This document shows positions 26,813 through 36,249 of a stretch of 64,000 nucleotides of DNA, one piece after another. How positions within the stretch are numbered: position 1 is the stretch's first letter; the number at the start of each line of letters is the position of its first letter. The notes under the pieces are model-generated. The model was not told where the DNA came from, did no database searches, and saw nothing but the letters and a program-made list of their open reading frames with translations. This stretch comes from Bacteroidia bacterium (GTDB lineage Bacteria > Bacteroidota > Bacteroidia > J057): positions 5,270,001 to 5,334,000 of the forward strand of contig JAWPMV010000001.1 of the NCBI GenBank assembly GCA_033391075.1, given 5' to 3'. A program made the position numbers and the translations under genes.

Positions 26813-27790
26813 ATGTCAACTTTCCCGCTAAGGAGAAGTCGAAGATTAAGACAAAGCCCGGCCATCCGAGAAATGATTAGGGAGACTCGCCTGCATGCGA
26901 GCGATTTTATTGTCCCTCTATTTATTACAGAAGGCAAAGGCAAGCAGGAAGAAATCCCTTCTATGCCGGCTTATTATCGTTACAGCCTTGACCTGATAGA
27001 AAAAGAGGTCAAAGAAATATGGGACCTGGGCTTAAAGAGTGTTCTGCTTTTCGTAAAATCTGATGATTCCCTCAAAGACAATGCAGGCACTGAAGCACTC
27101 AATCCAGACGGATTGATGCAAAGAAGCATTCGCAGCATCAAATCTGCAGTGCCTGATCTTTGCGTGATGACAGATGTAGCGCTCGATCCCTATTCTTCTT
27201 TCGGGCATGACGGAATAGTAGAAGATGGAAAGATTGTCAATGATGAGACGGTAGATGTTTTGGCAAAAATGGCGGTAAGCCATGCCGAAGCAGGTGCTGA
27301 CTTTGTAGCTCCTTCTGACATGATGGATGGACGAATATTGGCGATCCGTGAGGCCTTGGAGGAGAATGATTTCACGGATACTGGTATCATGGCTTATAGC
27401 GCCAAATATGCCAGCAGTTTCTATGGCCCCTTCCGTGATGCCCTGGATTCGGCTCCCGGTTTTGGAGATAAGAAAACTTATCAGATGGATCCTGCCAATT
27501 GGAAAGAAGGAGTAAAGGAAGCCGTGGATGATCAGGAAGAAGGTGCCGACATTGTGATGGTTAAACCGGCCATGGCTTACCTGGATGTAATTCGCCAAGT
27601 GAAAGAAGCCGTAGAAATTCCGGTTTCTGCTTATCAGGTCAGCGGAGAATATGCCATGATCAAAGCTGCGGGCATACAAGGCTGGCTGGATGCAGAAGCG
27701 GCTATGTGGGAATCCCTCATCAGCATCAAAAGGGCAGGAGCCGACCTCATCGCCTCCTACTTCGCCAAAGAAGTAGCTAAACAACTCTAA
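26813..27790 (+). CDS. hemB: porphobilinogen synthase (delta-aminolevulinate dehydratase), Mg-type
   Basis: 325 residues. The two active-site lysines are Lys198 in [13 protein letters not shown] and Lys251 in [12 protein letters not shown]. The metal-site segment reads [14 protein letters not shown] (about 121-134), with Asp and Ala where zinc enzymes carry cysteines, so this is the non-zinc (Mg/K-dependent) type. It condenses two 5-aminolevulinate molecules to porphobilinogen. It lies 24 bases after hemF and 31 bases before hemL in the same operon. Confidence 0.95.
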   Translation: MSTFPLRRSRRLRQSPAIREMIRETRLHASDFIVPLFITEGKGKQEEIPSMPAYYRYSLDLIEKEVKEIWDLGLKSVLLFVKSDDSLKDNAGTEALNPDGLMQRSIRSIKSAVPDLCVMTDVALDPYSSFGHDGIVEDGKIVNDETVDVLAKMAVSHAEAGADFVAPSDMMDGRILAIREALEENDFTDTGIMAYSAKYASSFYGPFRDALDSAPGFGDKKTYQMDPANWKEGVKEAVDDQEEGADIVMVKPAMAYLDVIRQVKEAVEIPVSAYQVSGEYAMIKAAGIQGWLDAEAAMWESLISIKRAGADLIASYFAKEVAKQL

Positions 27791-27821
27791 CCCCCTAACA
27801 CTCTCGAACGCTAATACACTT

Positions 27822-29099
27822 ATGTATCCTACAAGCAAAGATCTCTTCGAAAGAGCTGCCAAAACTATCCCTGGAGGCGTAAACTCTCCGGTTCGTGCCT
27901 TCAAATCTGTAGGCGGAAGTCCCCTATTCATCAAAAAGGCAGAAGGAGCCTATCTCTATGATGAAGATGATAGAAAATACATAGACTATATCGGTTCCTG
28001 GGGTCCTATGATTCTGGGTCATGCTTATCCTCCCGTAATTGAAGCTATCCGAGAGCAGGTGCTTTCCTCTACTTCTTATGGAGCACCTACCCGACTTGAG
28101 ATCGAAATGGCAGAACTCATCTGCGACATGGTTCCCAATGTGGACCTGGTCCGTATGGTGAACTCCGGAACGGAAGCCTGTATGAGCGCGATTCGCTTGG
28201 CAAGGGGATATACCGGTCGAAGCAAAATCATAAAGTTTGCCGGATGCTATCACGGGCATGGAGATTCTTTCCTGATCAAGGCAGGCAGTGGTGCCATGAC
28301 CCTCGGCATTCCCAATAGTCCCGGTGTAACGCCCGGTACTGCTCAGGATACGCTCCTGGCTCCTTTCAATGATATCGAAGCCATTAAAAGCCTTGCTTCA
28401 GATCATAAAGGGGAAATAGCAGCCATCATTGTTGAGCCTGTTGCTGGAAATATGGGATGTATACCCCCTCTTCCCGGCTATCTGGAAGGCATGCGTGAAA
28501 TTTGTACAGAGGAAGGCATTGTTCTCATTTTTGACGAAGTGATGACTGGATTCCGTCTGGCTCCCGGAGGTGCACAAGAATATCTGAACATAAATGCCGA
28601 TTTGGTAACATTGGGCAAAATTATTGGAGCAGGAATGCCTGTAGGAGCCTATGGTGGAAAGAAAGAGATTATGGATCATGTGGCTCCGGTTGGTCCGGTT
28701 TATCAGGCAGGAACTTTATCGGGAAATCCAATTGCCATGATCAGTGGACTGACCCTTTTGAAAGAACTTAAGGCGAAGCCTTCCATTTATACTGAGCTAG
28801 ATAAACGCTGTGCAGAACTGGCAGCAGGACTTTCAAGTGTATGTGAAAAAGCTGGAATCCCTTATCAAATCAATCGTGCGGGTTCGATGATCAGCCTCCA
28901 TTTTAATGAGGAAGCTGTAACAGATTTGGATACTTCTGCAGCAGGGGATCACGATCGTTTTCGCAAACTCTTTCATGATATGCTGGAGGCAGGCATTTAC
29001 CTACCCCCTTCTCCTTATGAATCATGGTTCCTTTCCGCAGCTCTGACAAATGAAGACATTGAGAAAACCATAGAAACCGCTAAGGGAAGCTTATTCTAA
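27822..29099 (+). CDS. hemL: glutamate-1-semialdehyde 2,1-aminomutase
   Basis: 425 residues, a class III PLP aminotransferase fold. Signatures are [63 protein letters not shown] and the PLP lysine Lys266 in [17 protein letters not shown]. It isomerises glutamate-1-semialdehyde to 5-aminolevulinate. It is the last gene of the plus-strand haem operon although it acts second in the pathway. The 31-base gap before it carries tandem-like aacactct / cgaacgct / aatacact sequence. Confidence 0.95.
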   Translation: MYPTSKDLFERAAKTIPGGVNSPVRAFKSVGGSPLFIKKAEGAYLYDEDDRKYIDYIGSWGPMILGHAYPPVIEAIREQVLSSTSYGAPTRLEIEMAELICDMVPNVDLVRMVNSGTEACMSAIRLARGYTGRSKIIKFAGCYHGHGDSFLIKAGSGAMTLGIPNSPGVTPGTAQDTLLAPFNDIEAIKSLASDHKGEIAAIIVEPVAGNMGCIPPLPGYLEGMREICTEEGIVLIFDEVMTGFRLAPGGAQEYLNINADLVTLGKIIGAGMPVGAYGGKKEIMDHVAPVGPVYQAGTLSGNPIAMISGLTLLKELKAKPSIYTELDKRCAELAAGLSSVCEKAGIPYQINRAGSMISLHFNEEAVTDLDTSAAGDHDRFRKLFHDMLEAGIYLPPSPYESWFLSAALTNEDIEKTIETAKGSLF

Positions 29100-29475
29100 A
29101 CTTATGTATTCCTCAGATTTCTGAAATATTTATCTCCTTCGTTTAGCTTTAACAAAAGCTCGTTTTAAAGCGAGCTGATACGATTCGACAAAACAGAAAG
29201 TTTGCAAATTCGTAATATGGGAAATTCCTAAATTAGCGAATATGAAACTTATTCCCCCGTTAAGGTGGAGAATCCCTCCAAGCAGGAACTAATCCCACCC
29301 TTTGACACAATGTTGTTTGAATCGGCTATTTTATATGGGCAATTTTATACTAACGTTAACACGATTACGGGGTTTTTGGTAGGTGCTACTCCTTATATAT
29401 GAGAGATTAGCATGCTATTTCATACGCTGAGTCAGCTCATCGCCCATTTACCCCTACCCAATTTTGTATTTGGCC
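29100..29475. other. intergenic region after hemL
   Basis: About 375 bases with no gene. Near its start a near-palindrome (29157-29176, agctcg / cgagct with a G-U pair) overlaps an alternative stem (agcttt at 29145-29150, aaagct at 29155-29160); neither has a T-run, so a conventional terminator for the haem operon is not evident. The right part must hold the promoter of the large dehydrogenase-cytochrome gene, but no exact -7 match was found. Confidence 0.4.
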
Positions 29476-32400
29476 ATGAAGTTGACCAATAGTTCTTACA
29501 ATAGCATTACGACTGCTCGGATTCCTTTCTTAAAAAATATTCATCTTCGAAAAAGAAATTTATACTTCATTGTTGCCCTGAGCTTAATGGGCTTTGTTAT
29601 CCCTCTGGCTATAAGCATACAGGGCCTTGATTCGCCGGAACCCGTAGGTAAGTTTATTGATGGAGCATTACCCTCGGTCAAACCTGGGGGAGTTGCCCAA
29701 TGGGAAGTAGTTGATGCTTTCCCCAATCTAAGTTTTACCGATCCTTCCTTTATCGTTCCTACCCATGATGGAAGCCATTATTATATAGGGGAAAGAGGAG
29801 GGCGAATTTATCGTATTCCAAATGATGAAACTACCAGTACCAAAACTCTGGTATTAGATATATCCACCAATGTTGCCCAAATGAGTGATGGGGGATTTTA
29901 CAATTTTGTCCTGCATCCTGAATTTGGAAATCCACTTTCTCCCAATAGAGGCTATTTCTATGTGTATTATACCTGGAAAGATGCGGCGACTCCCGATCCA
30001 AGTGGTTTTCTGGGAACAGGTTTCCCCGGAAATTTCTACAATACATATTGTCGGCTCGCACGCTTCACGATCAATGATGGAAATATTGCGGCTGATCCTA
30101 GCAGCGAACAGGTAATGATTCATATCCGCATGTACAATGATTCTCATAGAGGCGGAGGAATGGCTTTTGACAATGATGGGTATTTTTATTTGACCATAGG
30201 AGACTTATACCGCTATCTAACGGCACAGCAAATTGATGATAATCTCGAAGGAGGAGTCATGCGCCTGGATGTAGATATGGATCTGAGTAGAAGTCATGCC
30301 CCTATAAAAAAGATGCCTTTTGCCGGAGGCAATGCAGATGAGATTTCCGGTGTAGGATATTTAATCCCCAATGACAATCCTTTCCTCGACCCCAGCGGGA
30401 CAAATTTCGAAGAATATTTTACGCTCGGACATAGAAATCCTTATCGCATGTCTTATGATAAGGTGGAAGACAGACTTTGGTCCAGTGAGATTGGCCAGTC
30501 AGATCGGGAGGAAATAAATGTCATTGAGAAAGGGAATAATTATGGATGGTCCTTCCGCGAGGGTACCATTTCAGCTCCCCGAACTCCTCCGAACCCTCTT
30601 TTAGGTACCCTTACAGAGCCTGTCATTGACTTTGACAGATCAGATGCCCGAGCAATTATTGGGGGATATGTTTATCGGGCTTCCAAATTTCCCAGTCTGG
30701 TAGGCAAATTTTTATGTGGAGACTGGCAGAATGACAATCTTTATGCCCTGACCTATGATGATGTCAGCAAAACTACGCATCGGGAATATCTATGTCGCTT
30801 CAATCCAGACGAATTGGTTTCATTTGGTGAAGACCCTCTCAATGGGGAAGTATTCATGATTAGTGCAGGAGAAAGTTTCGGCAATGTCCGGAGCATTTAT
30901 AAACTGGCACCAGCATCCGTTGCTCCTGCTGCTCCGGCACTCCTTTCTCAAACGGGCATCTTCAGCAATCTATCTACTATGGAAGTAGAAGATTATGCCA
31001 TTCCATATGAATTGAATGTAGCCTTTTGGTCAGACAGTGCAGCCAAAAGGCGCTGGATGATCGTACCCAATGATGGGGATCATGATACCTCAGAAGAAAA
31101 GATTAATTATACAGAAAAGGGAAACTGGCAATTCCCTAAAGGAGCCGTACTGGTCAAGCATTTTGATCTGGTTTTGGATGAGAGCAATCCTACTTCCACT
31201 CGCAAACTGGAAACCCGTTTGATGGTTCATGGAGATGATGGTGAATACTATGGATTGAGTTATCGTTGGCTGGACAATCAACTGGATGCTCAATTGCTAA
31301 CAAGTGCACGCGAAGATAGCTTTACCATCCAAACCGCTACGGGAAGCAAAGAAGTAGTTTGGTATTATCCAGATAGGGGTGAATGTATTACTTGCCATAA
31401 TGAAGTATCTGATTTTGTGCTCGGTCCCAGTGCCCGCCAACTCAATAAAAAAATCACCTACCCTAGCAGTGGCAGAAATGCAAACCAGATCAAGACACTT
31501 CAACATCTGGAGATGTTTCACGCTACGGTAGATACTAATGCCGCAGTTTTAGCCAATGTCGAAAGCTCTGCTCCTACCGATGACCTTAGTCAGCCATTGG
31601 AAGCTCGTGCGCGGGCATATTTGGATGCAAACTGTGCGTATTGTCATAGACCTGGAGCTGGCAATCGTGCCTTTTTTGATGCGCGCTTAAGTACTCCTTT
31701 GGAAAGTCAGGACTTGATCTATGGCAATGTGAATGATGATATTGGCATAGATGGAGCACGGGTAATCATCCCGGGTGATCCCGAAAGATCTGTTCTTTAC
31801 CAAAGGCTAAAGTCTGTACACGAGAGCATAGCCATGCCTCCTTTAGCCAAGAACAGAAGAGATGCTAAAGGCATCAATCTCATCGAAGACTGGATCAACT
31901 CCCTCAGTCCCGATCATATAGAAAGCAATGAATTCAGCCTGGGAAACACCCATTTTGATGATGGACTGTATGATGGATGGAGGGCTGTCATGATTATCAA
32001 TGAGAGCGATAGCTATACCAATAATAGCGGGGGTACAGAAGATATTCGCATAGAAGAGTTCAAATTCTTCGCAAAAGCTGAAGCCGATCCTGTGACTCCT
32101 TTTGTAGCCCGGAGAAATGCAGATAATGACTTTACGGTACTCGCTATCGGAGATACCCGATACAATACAGACTATGTTCCCGGACATAATGAGTTCTCAT
32201 TTAGTGATGGAAGTGCTCCGACAATAAGTCTGGCAGCAGGTGCAGAAATGGTGATCGGATTTATGGATGGAGAAGCCGATGGAACTGATCCCGGAAATGA
32301 AGCAGTAATCCCATATGATGCGGGAAGTCCGGCTGATGAAGTTTGGACTAGCGGTGGTTTGCTGGGATCAGAATCAGGAAGTATCAGTATAGGTTCAGCC

Positions 32401-33729
32401 CCTACACCTGGCTCAGATACTCAAAGCAATCTGCAAAGGAATTATCATTTCGCCATCGACTTTAGCATTACCTCCAGCAGCAATAAAACTCATCAAAAAA
32501 TCACCTTTCCCGAAATCAGTAGCAAGAAAACCAATGATCCTTCTTTTGCAGCTGGAGCTACTGCCAGTTCAGGATTGAGTGTGACATATCAACTCGTAGC
32601 TGGACCTGCCAGTGTTTCAGGAAATACGATTATTTTGGATGGAAATCCCGGTTTGGTCATCCTTGAAGCAAAACAAAGCGGAGATGCCACTTATGAAGAG
32701 GCCCCCAAAGTAAGGCAGTCTTTTTATGTAACGGATCCTGCTTCAGGTAGCGGAACCGGACTGTTGGGAGAATATCACTCTGATGCATCTTTAGGAAATC
32801 TTGTATTCAATCAAGTAGATTCAGAAATTGATTTTTACTGGGCGAATTGTCCCCCTGATCCTCGTTTGAGCTCAACAAATTTCTCGATCAAATGGTCAGG
32901 AGAAATAGAAGTCCCTGTAAGTGGTACTTATACCTTCTTTAGCAATACCGATGATGGAGTCAGGCTCTGGATGAATGGAACCCTCCTGATCAATGAGTGG
33001 CAAAACCAGAGCGTAAGAGAGTTTAGTGCTAGCATTCCCCTTACAGCGGGTGTGCGTGTTCCGATCGTCATGGAATACTATCAGGCCAATGCTTATGCCA
33101 GCGCACAATTGTCCTGGTCCAGTAACAATATTCCTCAGGAAATCGTTCCTACACAATTTCTTTATCCCAATGGAGGAACCTTTCCCGTTGAGCTCCTTGA
33201 TTTTCGGGCAGTTTTGCTTGAGGATCAGGTAAAAATAAACTGGGAAACTGTTATTGAGGAAAATGTTGATCGTTTCGTCATAGAGAGAAGCCAGGATGCG
33301 TTGAATTTCGAGCAAATCCAGCAGAAAAAGGCAGCAGGAAACAGGGTAGAATTAACGTCCTATGAGACTTATGATGAGCATCCTCTGAATGGCTCAAATT
33401 ATTACAGACTTAAATCGGTGGATTTCGACGGCAAATTCGAATATTCAAAAACTGTTGAGGTCCAGGTGGAATCTCCGAGCTATAGTAGCATCTACCCCAA
33501 TCCGCTAAGTCCGGGAGAAGAGTTGATTCTGGAGATAAACAGTGAAGACTCCGCTATCGCTATACTTCGCGACCTGAAAGGGAGAAGTATTCGTCAACAA
33601 AAAATAAGTGGGGAGGCAGGGATTCAAAAAATTCCGTTCAGCCTGAATGATCTCGCTCCGGGCATTTATTTCCTTCACATCAAAGATATACGCAATCGAA
33701 TCCATATCCATAAGGTTTTGATTCGATAA
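29476..33729 (+). CDS. PQQ-type sugar dehydrogenase / dihaem cytochrome c / PA14 fusion with T9SS tail
   Basis: 1417 residues from the ATG at 29476 (a TTG four codons upstream is less likely). After an N-terminal hydrophobic export segment, residues about 60-450 resemble the glucose/sorbosone dehydrogenase propeller (FVLHPEFG, GGGMAFDNDGYFYLTIGD, YFTLGHRNPYRMSYD, NYGWSFREG). Residues about 455-810 resemble the SO2930-type dihaem cytochrome family, with haem motifs CITCH (637-641) and CAYCH (720-724) and a possible Met ligand in MPPLAK. A beta domain and an Ig-like segment follow. PA14 spans about 1093-1231 (GLLGEYHSD, SNTDDGVRLWMNG). The tail has the FN3-like module (FVIERSQDALNF) and a T9SS sorting domain ending HIHKVLIR. 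Probably a surface-bound sugar oxidase passing electrons to its own haems. Confidence 0.85.
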   Translation: MKLTNSSYNSITTARIPFLKNIHLRKRNLYFIVALSLMGFVIPLAISIQGLDSPEPVGKFIDGALPSVKPGGVAQWEVVDAFPNLSFTDPSFIVPTHDGSHYYIGERGGRIYRIPNDETTSTKTLVLDISTNVAQMSDGGFYNFVLHPEFGNPLSPNRGYFYVYYTWKDAATPDPSGFLGTGFPGNFYNTYCRLARFTINDGNIAADPSSEQVMIHIRMYNDSHRGGGMAFDNDGYFYLTIGDLYRYLTAQQIDDNLEGGVMRLDVDMDLSRSHAPIKKMPFAGGNADEISGVGYLIPNDNPFLDPSGTNFEEYFTLGHRNPYRMSYDKVEDRLWSSEIGQSDREEINVIEKGNNYGWSFREGTISAPRTPPNPLLGTLTEPVIDFDRSDARAIIGGYVYRASKFPSLVGKFLCGDWQNDNLYALTYDDVSKTTHREYLCRFNPDELVSFGEDPLNGEVFMISAGESFGNVRSIYKLAPASVAPAAPALLSQTGIFSNLSTMEVEDYAIPYELNVAFWSDSAAKRRWMIVPNDGDHDTSEEKINYTEKGNWQFPKGAVLVKHFDLVLDESNPTSTRKLETRLMVHGDDGEYYGLSYRWLDNQLDAQLLTSAREDSFTIQTATGSKEVVWYYPDRGECITCHNEVSDFVLGPSARQLNKKITYPSSGRNANQIKTLQHLEMFHATVDTNAAVLANVESSAPTDDLSQPLEARARAYLDANCAYCHRPGAGNRAFFDARLSTPLESQDLIYGNVNDDIGIDGARVIIPGDPERSVLYQRLKSVHESIAMPPLAKNRRDAKGINLIEDWINSLSPDHIESNEFSLGNTHFDDGLYDGWRAVMIINESDSYTNNSGGTEDIRIEEFKFFAKAEADPVTPFVARRNADNDFTVLAIGDTRYNTDYVPGHNEFSFSDGSAPTISLAAGAEMVIGFMDGEADGTDPGNEAVIPYDAGSPADEVWTSGGLLGSESGSISIGSAPTPGSDTQSNLQRNYHFAIDFSITSSSNKTHQKITFPEISSKKTNDPSFAAGATASSGLSVTYQLVAGPASVSGNTIILDGNPGLVILEAKQSGDATYEEAPKVRQSFYVTDPASGSGTGLLGEYHSDASLGNLVFNQVDSEIDFYWANCPPDPRLSSTNFSIKWSGEIEVPVSGTYTFFSNTDDGVRLWMNGTLLINEWQNQSVREFSASIPLTAGVRVPIVMEYYQANAYASAQLSWSSNNIPQEIVPTQFLYPNGGTFPVELLDFRAVLLEDQVKINWETVIEENVDRFVIERSQDALNFEQIQQKKAAGNRVELTSYETYDEHPLNGSNYYRLKSVDFDGKFEYSKTVEVQVESPSYSSIYPNPLSPGEELILEINSEDSAIAILRDLKGRSIRQQKISGEAGIQKIPFSLNDLAPGIYFLHIKDIRNRIHIHKVLIR

Positions 33730-33747
33730 AAAAATGATATCCTTTTA

Positions 33748-33778
33748 GCCCCTCTTCCAGCTGGAAGAGGGGTTTTTG
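33748..33778 (+). terminator. intrinsic terminator of the dehydrogenase-cytochrome gene
   Basis: A perfect 12-base palindrome (33749-33760 with 33761-33772, cccctcttccag / ctggaagagggg) followed by TTTTT. Confidence 0.85.
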
Positions 33779-33832
33779 CATTTATTTTAGCTGCGGGAAA
33801 TCCGATTGCCTACATGCTTTCGTATATTAAAA

Positions 33833-34447
33833 ATGTTTCACCACAGATTCGCAGCTACAGAAACAAGCGCCATGAGACCCGCACAGGAAAACCAGCCCTT
33901 TCACAGTGCCTCCAGCTCTGAGCAAGAGCTTGTTGCAGCGCTTAAACGAAAAGAGCGTAAAGCTCTGGAATATCTCTATGACCACTACAGCGATGCCTTG
34001 TATGGGGTCATTTTTCAGATTATCCAAAATGATCCTTTGGCAGAAGATGCCTTGCAGGAGAGTTTTCTGAAAATTTGGAAGAAGATAGAAAGCTATGATC
34101 AAAGCAAAGGCCGACTCTTTACCTGGCTATTACGTATTTCCAGAAATACCGCCATCGATCTTTTACGCTCCAAACATCAAAAAGTAGCTAAATTCACCCT
34201 TGACTCTCCCCTAAGCAAAACAGAGAAAGTCCAAACGGAAAGTATCCCTACCGATCTGATCGGTCTGGGGGATTTATTACTCCATATGAAACAGGAACAA
34301 AGAATCCTGATGGAATACATTTATTTCAAAGGCTATTCTCAATCCGAAACCGCTAAACACTTAAATATCCCTTTGGGTACAGTAAAGACAAGGACCCGAC
34401 TGGCCTTAAATTATTTGAGGAGCATTGTAAAACAAGAAAAAATATGA
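33833..34447 (+). CDS. ECF-type RNA polymerase sigma factor
   Basis: About 204 residues from the ATG at 33833; a later ATG at 33872 is equally possible and the start is not settled. Region 2 is clear: FEYLYDHYS-like ALEYLYDHYSDALYGVIFQI, then AEDALQESFLKIWKKI and GRLFTWLLRISRNTAIDLLR. Region 4 ends with YIYFKGYSQSETAKHLNIPLGTVKTRTR, the helix-turn-helix for -35 recognition. There is no extra domain. It overlaps its anti-sigma gene by four bases (ATGA), the usual coupled arrangement. The regulon cannot be read from this window. Confidence 0.9.
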   Translation: MFHHRFAATETSAMRPAQENQPFHSASSSEQELVAALKRKERKALEYLYDHYSDALYGVIFQIIQNDPLAEDALQESFLKIWKKIESYDQSKGRLFTWLLRISRNTAIDLLRSKHQKVAKFTLDSPLSKTEKVQTESIPTDLIGLGDLLLHMKQEQRILMEYIYFKGYSQSETAKHLNIPLGTVKTRTRLALNYLRSIVKQEKI

Positions 34448-35031
34448 AATCATTCAATTCATCCAAGGAGCAAGAATTACTCGAAAAGTATGCCCTGGGA
34501 ATCGCAAAAGAGGAGGAAATGAAGCTTGTTGAACAATGGCTAAAGGATTCTCCCCAGCTTCGTGCTGATTTAGCAGAAATCACTGAGGCACTGGAAAACT
34601 TTGCCAGGGCCCATAAAAAACGTCCTCAATCTTCTATGAGAAAGCGGATTATGGACAAGGTTTTTACCGAGGGGGAATTTTCTTCCCCCCAAGCTTCAAC
34701 TAGAAAATCTTTGGAACACTGGTCGCAGCAAATCTCCGAATTTAAGCAACCAGAAAAACTGGAAAATCTACATACCATCATGCTGGAAAAAACGGAGAGC
34801 AGACGAAGTATGCTGGTTTGGATCAAAGAAAAACTGGAAGAAGAGGTTCATGATAAATATCTGGAGAGTTTTCTCGTCCTTTCCGGTTCCTGTAACTGCT
34901 ATTTTCATGGAAAACTGGTCAGGAGCATGCAGGCAGGCGAAAGTATGGAAATTCCCCTTCACACCCCTCACTGGATAGAAGTAACCTCAGCAGAACCCTT
35001 ACAATTGATCGTGCAGAGAAATGCGGCTTAG
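34444..35031 (+). CDS. soluble cupin-type anti-sigma factor
   Basis: 195 residues, coupled to the ECF sigma gene. The N-terminal 70 residues (LLEKYALGIAKEEEMKLVEQWL then SPQLRADLAEI) match the anti-sigma domain of Bacteroidota ECF regulators. The C-terminal 80 residues form a small cupin: HDKYLESFLVLSGSCNCYF, then MQAGESMEIPLHTPHWIEV and LQLIVQR. There is no transmembrane helix, unlike most Bacteroidota anti-sigma factors, and no HxxxCxxC zinc motif of the ChrR type is visible in the N-terminal part. By analogy with ChrR, the cupin may sense a small molecule, metal or oxidant in the cytoplasm and release the sigma factor. The signal is unknown. Confidence 0.75.
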   Translation: MKSFNSSKEQELLEKYALGIAKEEEMKLVEQWLKDSPQLRADLAEITEALENFARAHKKRPQSSMRKRIMDKVFTEGEFSSPQASTRKSLEHWSQQISEFKQPEKLENLHTIMLEKTESRRSMLVWIKEKLEEEVHDKYLESFLVLSGSCNCYFHGKLVRSMQAGESMEIPLHTPHWIEVTSAEPLQLIVQRNAA

Positions 35032-35648
35032 TTTTCAGAAGGCATACTAGCCAGCATTTGCAAGGTAAATCCACTTCCTTCTCTATAGGGACCTGGCTGA
35101 AGTTCGACTTCCTGCTCAGTCAGTTTTTCGATATTCACCAGGCGAAAAATATCTTCCAATTCCTCACGGGTATAGAGAAATTCCTTGAGCTTTGGGCCTC
35201 CTGTCGCCATTTCAAACTGTCTCTCGGAAAAAGCTTCAAACAAGAGCTTTCCCCCAGGTTTGAGGAAATTGAGGTAGCGGCGAAAAAGAGCCCGCCTCAA
35301 AGAGGGCGAAGGGTGAATAAAGATGAATGCGATGAGGTCAAATTTGCCTTCGGGCTGGTAAGTCGCAATATTTTCCAGTTTGTAATCGAAACGAACGCCA
35401 ATCTCTTCTGCAAAGTTCAGGGCTTTCTTCCGTCCTTCCTCACTAAAGTCTACGGCTTCTACCTCCCAGGTTCTGGTAGAAGCAAATACTGCATTTCGCC
35501 CCTCGCCTTCACCTGGCAAGAGCAATCTACCCGCCGGAGCCTCTTCCAGGTATTCCCGTAGAAAGGCATTGGGTTCACGGCCATAGACATATTCCTGTTG
35601 TCCAAACCGTTCATTCCAGAAACTGCTTTGTTCGAAAGGAAAATTCAT
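35028..35648 (-). CDS. class I SAM-dependent methyltransferase (TehB/TPMT-like)
   Basis: The ATG at 35648 (MNFPFEQSSFWNERF) fits the family start; the longer open frame is upstream read-through. 206 residues. The N-terminus YVYGREPNAFLREYL is the usual opening of this group. SAM-binding motif I is LLLPGEGEGRNAVFAS, followed by VEAVDFSEEGRKKA and FDLIAFIFIHPSPSLRR. Many such proteins methylate thiols, tellurite or small toxic molecules; the acceptor here is unknown. Cytoplasmic. Its stop overlaps the end of the anti-sigma gene on the other strand by three bases, and it is transcribed divergently from the DinB-like gene. Confidence 0.8.
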   Translation of the reverse strand: MNFPFEQSSFWNERFGQQEYVYGREPNAFLREYLEEAPAGRLLLPGEGEGRNAVFASTRTWEVEAVDFSEEGRKKALNFAEEIGVRFDYKLENIATYQPEGKFDLIAFIFIHPSPSLRRALFRRYLNFLKPGGKLLFEAFSERQFEMATGGPKLKEFLYTREELEDIFRLVNIEKLTEQEVELQPGPYREGSGFTLQMLASMPSEN

Positions 35649-35737
35649 TTTCGCAGATAGGTTTAAAGTAAATCTAGTATTTATTTTAACAGACTTATTA
35701 ACATTGACCCATAAATTGAGCCTTTTATTCCCCAAGT

Positions 35738-36226
35738 ATGCAAAGAGAACTCAAAAACATCGGATTCCAGATGAAGGCCCTTCAAAAAGGAGAAGCCTGG
35801 CACGGAAAAGCGCTTGAAGAAGCCCTTAAGGATCTTAGTTGGCAAAAAGCCCTCCAGCATCCCTTTCCCCATGCGCATAGCATCTGGGAATACGTCCTGC
35901 ATATCATAGCATGGAGAACCTTCGCTATAGAAAGGATCAAAGGGAATGCCGAATTCCACATAGAAATTGGAGGGGAAATTGATTGGCCAAAAGTAGAAGG
36001 AGCTTCTGAAAAAAGTTGGGAGGATACTCAGGTCCAACTCAGCAATTCCAGTCAGATACTCAGGGACTTACTCAGAGAAAAGAAAGATAGCTTCCTCGAT
36101 AGGCAGGTTGAGAAAAAAGCTTATTCATTTTATATCCTCTTGCATGGAATTGTACAACATGATGCCTATCATTGTGGTCAGATTGTTTTGACGAGAAAAT
36201 TTTTGGAACAATCTCATGCATCCTAA
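35738..36226 (+). CDS. DinB-superfamily protein
   Basis: 162 residues forming the four-helix DinB/YfiT bundle. The metal-ligand histidines are at HSIWEYVLHIIAWR (first) and GIVQHDAYHCGQIVLTRKF (last), the spacing expected for the single metal site. DinB-like proteins include thiol transferases using bacillithiol or mycothiol, and uncharacterised metal proteins; no substrate can be assigned. Cytoplasmic. It is followed after 23 bases by the GH3 gene, probably on one transcript, without an obvious functional link. Confidence 0.8.
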   Translation: MQRELKNIGFQMKALQKGEAWHGKALEEALKDLSWQKALQHPFPHAHSIWEYVLHIIAWRTFAIERIKGNAEFHIEIGGEIDWPKVEGASEKSWEDTQVQLSNSSQILRDLLREKKDSFLDRQVEKKAYSFYILLHGIVQHDAYHCGQIVLTRKFLEQSHAS

Positions 36227-36249
36227 TACTCATATAGCTTAGAAACAAG

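Noticed and set aside
27032-27934. 300-codon minus-strand frame over hemB
   Set aside because: Antisense to a well-supported hemB and the start of hemL, with no family pattern; a chance open frame.
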